Assembly: GCA_002350725.1 (NCBI GenBank)
Contig: DEFJ01000032.1
Span: forward strand, 1-15,067
DNA length: 15,067 bases
Origin: Cyanobacteria bacterium UBA2855
GTDB lineage: Bacteria > Cyanobacteriota > Vampirovibrionia > Gastranaerophilales > Gastranaerophilaceae
Direction of reading: 5' to 3'
Of this stretch, positions 12,277-15,067 are shown one piece after another; the first letter of the stretch is position 1; the number at the start of each line of letters is the position of its first letter. The notes beneath the pieces were generated by a model. That model searched no databases and was not told where the DNA came from. It worked only from the letters and a program-made list of their open reading frames with translations. A program made the position numbers and the translations under genes.

Positions 12277-13200
12277 ATGAAGAGAGTTATTTATATTATT
12301 TTATTAAGTGTGGTATTGCTTTTATCCGCAAATAGTCCTGTAAATGCCGGATATTTCGCAGATAGAAAAGTTGCTGCACAGCAGGCTAAGTATGAGAAAA
12401 ATTGTCGTAAAGAGATTGCTGCAGTTTTTGACAAAGTTGATAAATATGCAAAAAAATACGATATAAAAGGGTTAAAATCGTTATATAGTAAATCTTTTAT
12501 TGATAATGACGGTTATAATAAGGATGTATATTTCAGTTTGGTTGAAGAAACATGGCAAACTTATCCGGATATAACATATACGACAAAGATTAAAGATATA
12601 AAGTTAAACGGAGATTATGCAACTGTTGAAACAGAAGAAACTGCTGTTGCAACATCAGATGATTTGGATAGAAAAATCATTGGTGAGCTAAATTCAAAAT
12701 CAAATTGTATTTATCAGTTACAAAGATTTGCAAATAATTGGGAAATTACCGGAGAGAGTGTATTGGAGGAGTTTTCTACTCTGAAATACGGTGATGCCAG
12801 ATATGTAAATATGGTCTTGGAATCTCCAAAATCTATAGGTGCAGGGCAAGAGTATACCGCAACATTAAAGGTTGATTTGCCGTCAAATTATGTTGTTGTA
12901 TCTTCTATAAACCAAGAAAAAATTGTTAATCCGGCTCAAAAGCCTGAAGAAAATTTTATGAAATTAAAAGAGGATCAAACTTTAGCAAGAATTTTTACGG
13001 CAAATACAGATAACGTAAATGAGTATAATGTTGCATCTATTGGTATTACGGCTTTAGAAAATGCTCCGAACGGAAAAGTAAGGGTATATATGAACGGATT
13101 GGCATTTGTAATGTCAAGAGTAAATGTTATTCCAAAAAATAATTATGCGCGGGTTGATAAAAAACCTGAAGGGGAAAAGAATGAACAACAAACTAAGTAA
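12277..13200 (+). CDS. Secreted protein with an NTF2/SnoaL-like domain, function unknown
   Basis: The product is 307 aa from the ATG at 12277. It has a clear Sec signal peptide: MKR, a long hydrophobic core (VIYIILLSVVLLL) and SANSPVNA, with likely cleavage after residue 24 before Gly-Tyr-Phe. There is no lipobox Cys. Residues about 30-170 resemble an NTF2-like fold, with two long helices, then DITYTTKIKDIKLNGDYATVETEE strands and a final WEITGE strand. The segment from about 185 to 285 is beta-rich, ending in VRVYMNGLAFVMSR. The tail is Lys/Glu/Gln-rich. A TTG at 12241 in the same frame would add 12 residues ahead of a perfect signal peptide, so I reject it. The 3' end overlaps lspA by 20 bases. 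It probably acts in the periplasm; what it binds is unknown. Confidence 0.75.
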   Translation: MKRVIYIILLSVVLLLSANSPVNAGYFADRKVAAQQAKYEKNCRKEIAAVFDKVDKYAKKYDIKGLKSLYSKSFIDNDGYNKDVYFSLVEETWQTYPDITYTTKIKDIKLNGDYATVETEETAVATSDDLDRKIIGELNSKSNCIYQLQRFANNWEITGESVLEEFSTLKYGDARYVNMVLESPKSIGAGQEYTATLKVDLPSNYVVVSSINQEKIVNPAQKPEENFMKLKEDQTLARIFTANTDNVNEYNVASIGITALENAPNGKVRVYMNGLAFVMSRVNVIPKNNYARVDKKPEGEKNEQQTK

Positions 13201-13645
13201 ATTAATTTATTTGATAGTATGTTTTGGCTTTTTCTTATTTACGGATTTATTTTTTACAAGGATGTTATATCATAGTATTTCCGGTGGCTTTGCGTATTCG
13301 GGAAAACTTTTTGATGTAACTTTTGTGAAAAATACAGGTGCTGCTTTTAATCTGCTACCGAATGCAAGGGAATTTTTGATAATTCTTGCGGTGATTGTTT
13401 TAACATTGTTGTTCTTATATATGATAAAGAACTTAAAATCTATTTGGATGAAAGAAATATTTTTTATTACACTATTGTGTGCCGGTATTTCGGGGAACTT
13501 ACACGAAAGAATTGTTTTAGGTTATGTAAGAGATTTTTTTCATTGCAAAGTTATAAATTTCCCTGTATTTAATATTTCTGATATATATATAAATATAGCG
13601 GTTATTGCGCTTGTGATAATAATATTACTTAAGAAAACCAAGTAA
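13181..13645 (+). CDS. lspA: Lipoprotein signal peptidase (signal peptidase II)
   Basis: LspA cuts the signal peptide from prolipoproteins in the inner membrane after their lipid modification. The 154-aa protein has four hydrophobic segments. NTGAAF is at 51-56, GN with ER at 105-110 (the family usually has GNxxDR, so Glu109 replaces Asp), and the two catalytic aspartates are intact: Asp118 in GYVRDFF and Asp134 in FNISDIYI, where Ser replaces the usual Ala. The ATG at 13181 has AAGGGG seven bases upstream (13169-13174); the upstream ATG at 13124 would add 19 residues overlapping the previous gene. It overlaps the secreted-protein gene by 20 bases and is followed two bases later by the pseudouridine synthase gene. 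Confidence 0.9.
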   Translation: MNNKLSKLIYLIVCFGFFLFTDLFFTRMLYHSISGGFAYSGKLFDVTFVKNTGAAFNLLPNAREFLIILAVIVLTLLFLYMIKNLKSIWMKEIFFITLLCAGISGNLHERIVLGYVRDFFHCKVINFPVFNISDIYINIAVIALVIIILLKKTK

Positions 13646-13647
13646 AA

Positions 13648-14559
13648 ATGATTTATATAGCAGATGAAAATGACAATGGCAAACGTATTGATGTGAGATT
13701 GGCAGAAATTCTTGCAGATATGTCTCGTTCAAAAATTCAATCAAAAGTTAAGAGCGGCAGTATTACAGTGAATGGTGCATCTCAAAAACCGTCATACAGT
13801 TTAAAAGAAGACGATGAAATTTTTATACCCGAAAATGATAACGAAGTTGTTAAAATTGAGCCTGAAAATATTCCTATTGATATTGTTTGGGAAGATAATA
13901 ATATGGCGGTTATAAATAAGCCGTCAGGCATGTTGACTCATCCGACGAACCTAGAAAAAACAAATACATTAGTAAATGCGCTTTTATATAGATATGGTGA
14001 AAATTTATCTGATGTAAACGGTGTTTTCAGACGAGGTATTGTTCATCGTTTGGATAGGAATACTTCGGGTTTATTGATGATTGCAAAAAATAATGAAACA
14101 CATGAGTATTTGAAAACCCAAATTCAAGCACATAATATTGAAAAAACTTACCGAACAATAGTCAAAGGCGTGTGGGGAGAGGATGAGAGTGTAATAGATT
14201 TGCCAATTGGCAGAAATCCAAAACAACCTCACAAAATGATGGTAACAGAAACCGGCAAACCGGCAAGAAGTATTGTAAGAGTTGTAAAAAGGTATAAAGA
14301 GGCAACGGCACTTGAGGTTACAATAATAACAGGCAGAACACATCAAATAAGGGTACATTTAAGTCATATGGGGCATCCCATATATAATGATACTCTATAT
14401 GGTGCAGGAAAGGGAAAAGTTAATACGGAAGAGCAGGTTTTGCAATCATTCAAATTGCGCTTTACAAAACCTTTTTCTGATGAGATAATATCGTTAGAAA
14501 TTCCGACGGATGAAAAATACTTGAAAGTACAAAATTATTTTGAGGGTAGAGAAAAATGA
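13648..14559 (+). CDS. RluA/RluD-family 23S rRNA pseudouridine synthase
   Basis: Members convert specific uridines to pseudouridine, mostly in 23S rRNA. The 303 residues hold an N-terminal S4 RNA-binding domain (about 12-60, RIDVRLAEIL to DEIFIP) and a catalytic domain with the hallmark HRLDRNTSGL at 133-142, in which Asp136 is catalytic. GRTHQIRVHLSHMGHPI at 229-245 is also typical. RluD is the best guess because of the S4 domain and length, but RluC or another member cannot be excluded, so no symbol is given. It starts two bases after lspA stops, with no strong ribosome site, so coupling is likely. It overlaps the next gene by four bases (ATGA). The lspA-rluD order is common. Confidence 0.9.
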   Translation: MIYIADENDNGKRIDVRLAEILADMSRSKIQSKVKSGSITVNGASQKPSYSLKEDDEIFIPENDNEVVKIEPENIPIDIVWEDNNMAVINKPSGMLTHPTNLEKTNTLVNALLYRYGENLSDVNGVFRRGIVHRLDRNTSGLLMIAKNNETHEYLKTQIQAHNIEKTYRTIVKGVWGEDESVIDLPIGRNPKQPHKMMVTETGKPARSIVRVVKRYKEATALEVTIITGRTHQIRVHLSHMGHPIYNDTLYGAGKGKVNTEEQVLQSFKLRFTKPFSDEIISLEIPTDEKYLKVQNYFEGREK

Positions 14560-14927
14560 AATTTTTAATGCAGGCGTTTGCTTTTTTAGCAATATTTGGA
14601 GTTATATATCTTGTAATAATGAATTATAGTGACACAATAACCTTACAAGTGTTGCCGCAACATTATGATTCTGTGGCGCAAACAGTTATTCATTCGACAA
14701 AGACATTTAATATTGCATTTTTGATGTTGGCGGTATTGGGTGCGGGATTACTTTCGGGAATATGTTTATTTGTCCCTTTTTATTTGATGCAAACAGAACA
14801 ATTATATGCATATAAAAGAGAATTGGAAAAAAGCTCTATAAAGACAGATAGCAGCAGTTCACAGGTGAAAGTATTGCAAGCAAAAGTTCAGGTATTGGAA
14901 AAAGCTTTAAAAGAAGCATTAAAGTAG
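14556..14927 (+). CDS. LapA-domain inner-membrane protein
   Basis: The 123-aa protein has two membrane segments, about residues 5-23 and 51-78, and a soluble C-terminal tail whose last 25 residues (VKVLQAKVQVLEKALKEAL) form heptads typical of a coiled coil. This is the layout of LapA-type proteins (formerly DUF1049); in Escherichia coli LapA works with LapB to control LPS assembly. No lapB is seen here, so the role is inferred from resemblance alone. The start overlaps the previous gene's stop as ATGA. It is the last gene of the operon; 14928-14972 shows no convincing terminator. Confidence 0.7.
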   Translation: MKFLMQAFAFLAIFGVIYLVIMNYSDTITLQVLPQHYDSVAQTVIHSTKTFNIAFLMLAVLGAGLLSGICLFVPFYLMQTEQLYAYKRELEKSSIKTDSSSSQVKVLQAKVQVLEKALKEALK

Positions 14928-14972
14928 AAGTAGGACAAAAAATACAGCTATTAAATAATTTTAAAAAAAGTA

Positions 14973-15001
14973 TTGCAAAAAAAAAATCAGCGTTTTATAA
15001 T
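14973..15001 (+). promoter_or_regulatory. Promoter of the tRNA gene
   Basis: TTGCAA (14973-14978), a 17-base spacer and TATAAT (14996-15001) have the same hexamer pair and spacing as the promoter at 12241-12269. The start should be near 15008, leaving about 42 bases of leader before the tRNA. Nothing recognisable lies in that leader. Confidence 0.65.
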
Positions 15002-15049
15002 AGAAACTGTCGGAACCCGAGAGGTAAAGACAAATTGACAACAGAATAT

Positions 15050-15067
15050 GGGAGCGTAGCTCAGTTT
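15050..15067 (+). tRNA. 5' end of a tRNA gene (isotype not determinable)
   Basis: GGGAGCG reads as the 5' acceptor strand, TA as positions 8-9, and GCTCAGTTT as the first part of a D-arm. The anticodon and T arm lie outside the window, so the amino acid is unknown. A promoter about 50 bases upstream fits. A tRNA cluster may follow. Confidence 0.8.

Noticed and set aside
13124..13180. Longer LspA with 19 extra residues
   Set aside because: The ATG at 13181 has a well-placed AAGGGG and gives the normal family N-terminus; the extension only overlaps the preceding gene.
15002..15049. A second small RNA or tRNA in the leader before the tRNA gene
   Set aside because: CGGAACCCGAG hints at a stem, but no cloverleaf or complete arm can be formed in this stretch.
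1..15067. CRISPR arrays, transposase genes, rRNA genes or riboswitches
   Set aside because: No regularly spaced repeats, transposase motifs, rRNA-like stretches or recognisable riboswitch cores were seen on either strand.

Overview
The window is AT-rich chromosomal DNA from a diderm (Gram-negative type) bacterium. It encodes CdsA, LspA and a LapA-like protein, and most genes have purine-rich Shine-Dalgarno sites. The style of the lineage-specific proteins and the low GC content suggest a gut Gastranaerophilales/Melainabacteria-type organism (non-photosynthetic relatives of Cyanobacteria). That placement is inference from general resemblance and was not checked by a search.

Layout. Positions 1-220 hold a strong terminator and then a GC-rich cluster of short palindromes, which runs into the 5' end of a small unknown ORF (168-437). 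A good sigma70-type promoter (585-613) starts a compact housekeeping operon, pyrH-frr-cdsA-rnc-rpe (635-4167), whose last four genes overlap or nearly touch. A small accessory insert follows (about 4168-4846): a 72-aa XRE regulator and a 104-aa unknown protein, divergently transcribed. The region between them carries two 30-bp palindromic sites of the same geometry, each covering a -10 box. A perfect bidirectional terminator (4904-4932) and a GC-richer repeat block (4933-5184) separate this from a lone fusA on the minus strand (5163-7253). The repeat block shares a 17-bp word with the last codons of fusA.

The middle is lineage-specific: a Cdc48-type AAA+ ATPase with an unrecognised N-terminal half (7471-9093, GTG start), then two small unknown proteins on the opposite strand (9097-9447 and 9545-9910).

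The right third has two plus-strand units. One couples a PAS/histidine-kinase-like protein, apparently a pseudokinase, to an orphan MalK/UgpC-type ABC ATPase (10101-12234). The other runs from a secreted NTF2-like protein through lspA and an RluA/RluD-family pseudouridine synthase to a LapA-like membrane protein (12277-14927). A promoter and the first 18 bases of a tRNA gene close the window (15050-15067).

Points that stand out: the twin-operator XRE module, the kinase-like protein lacking its phospho-acceptor His and an N-box Asn, an RNase III in which a metal-ligand Asp is Cys, the fusA-end repeat block, and a predicted leaderless transcript for the secreted protein.
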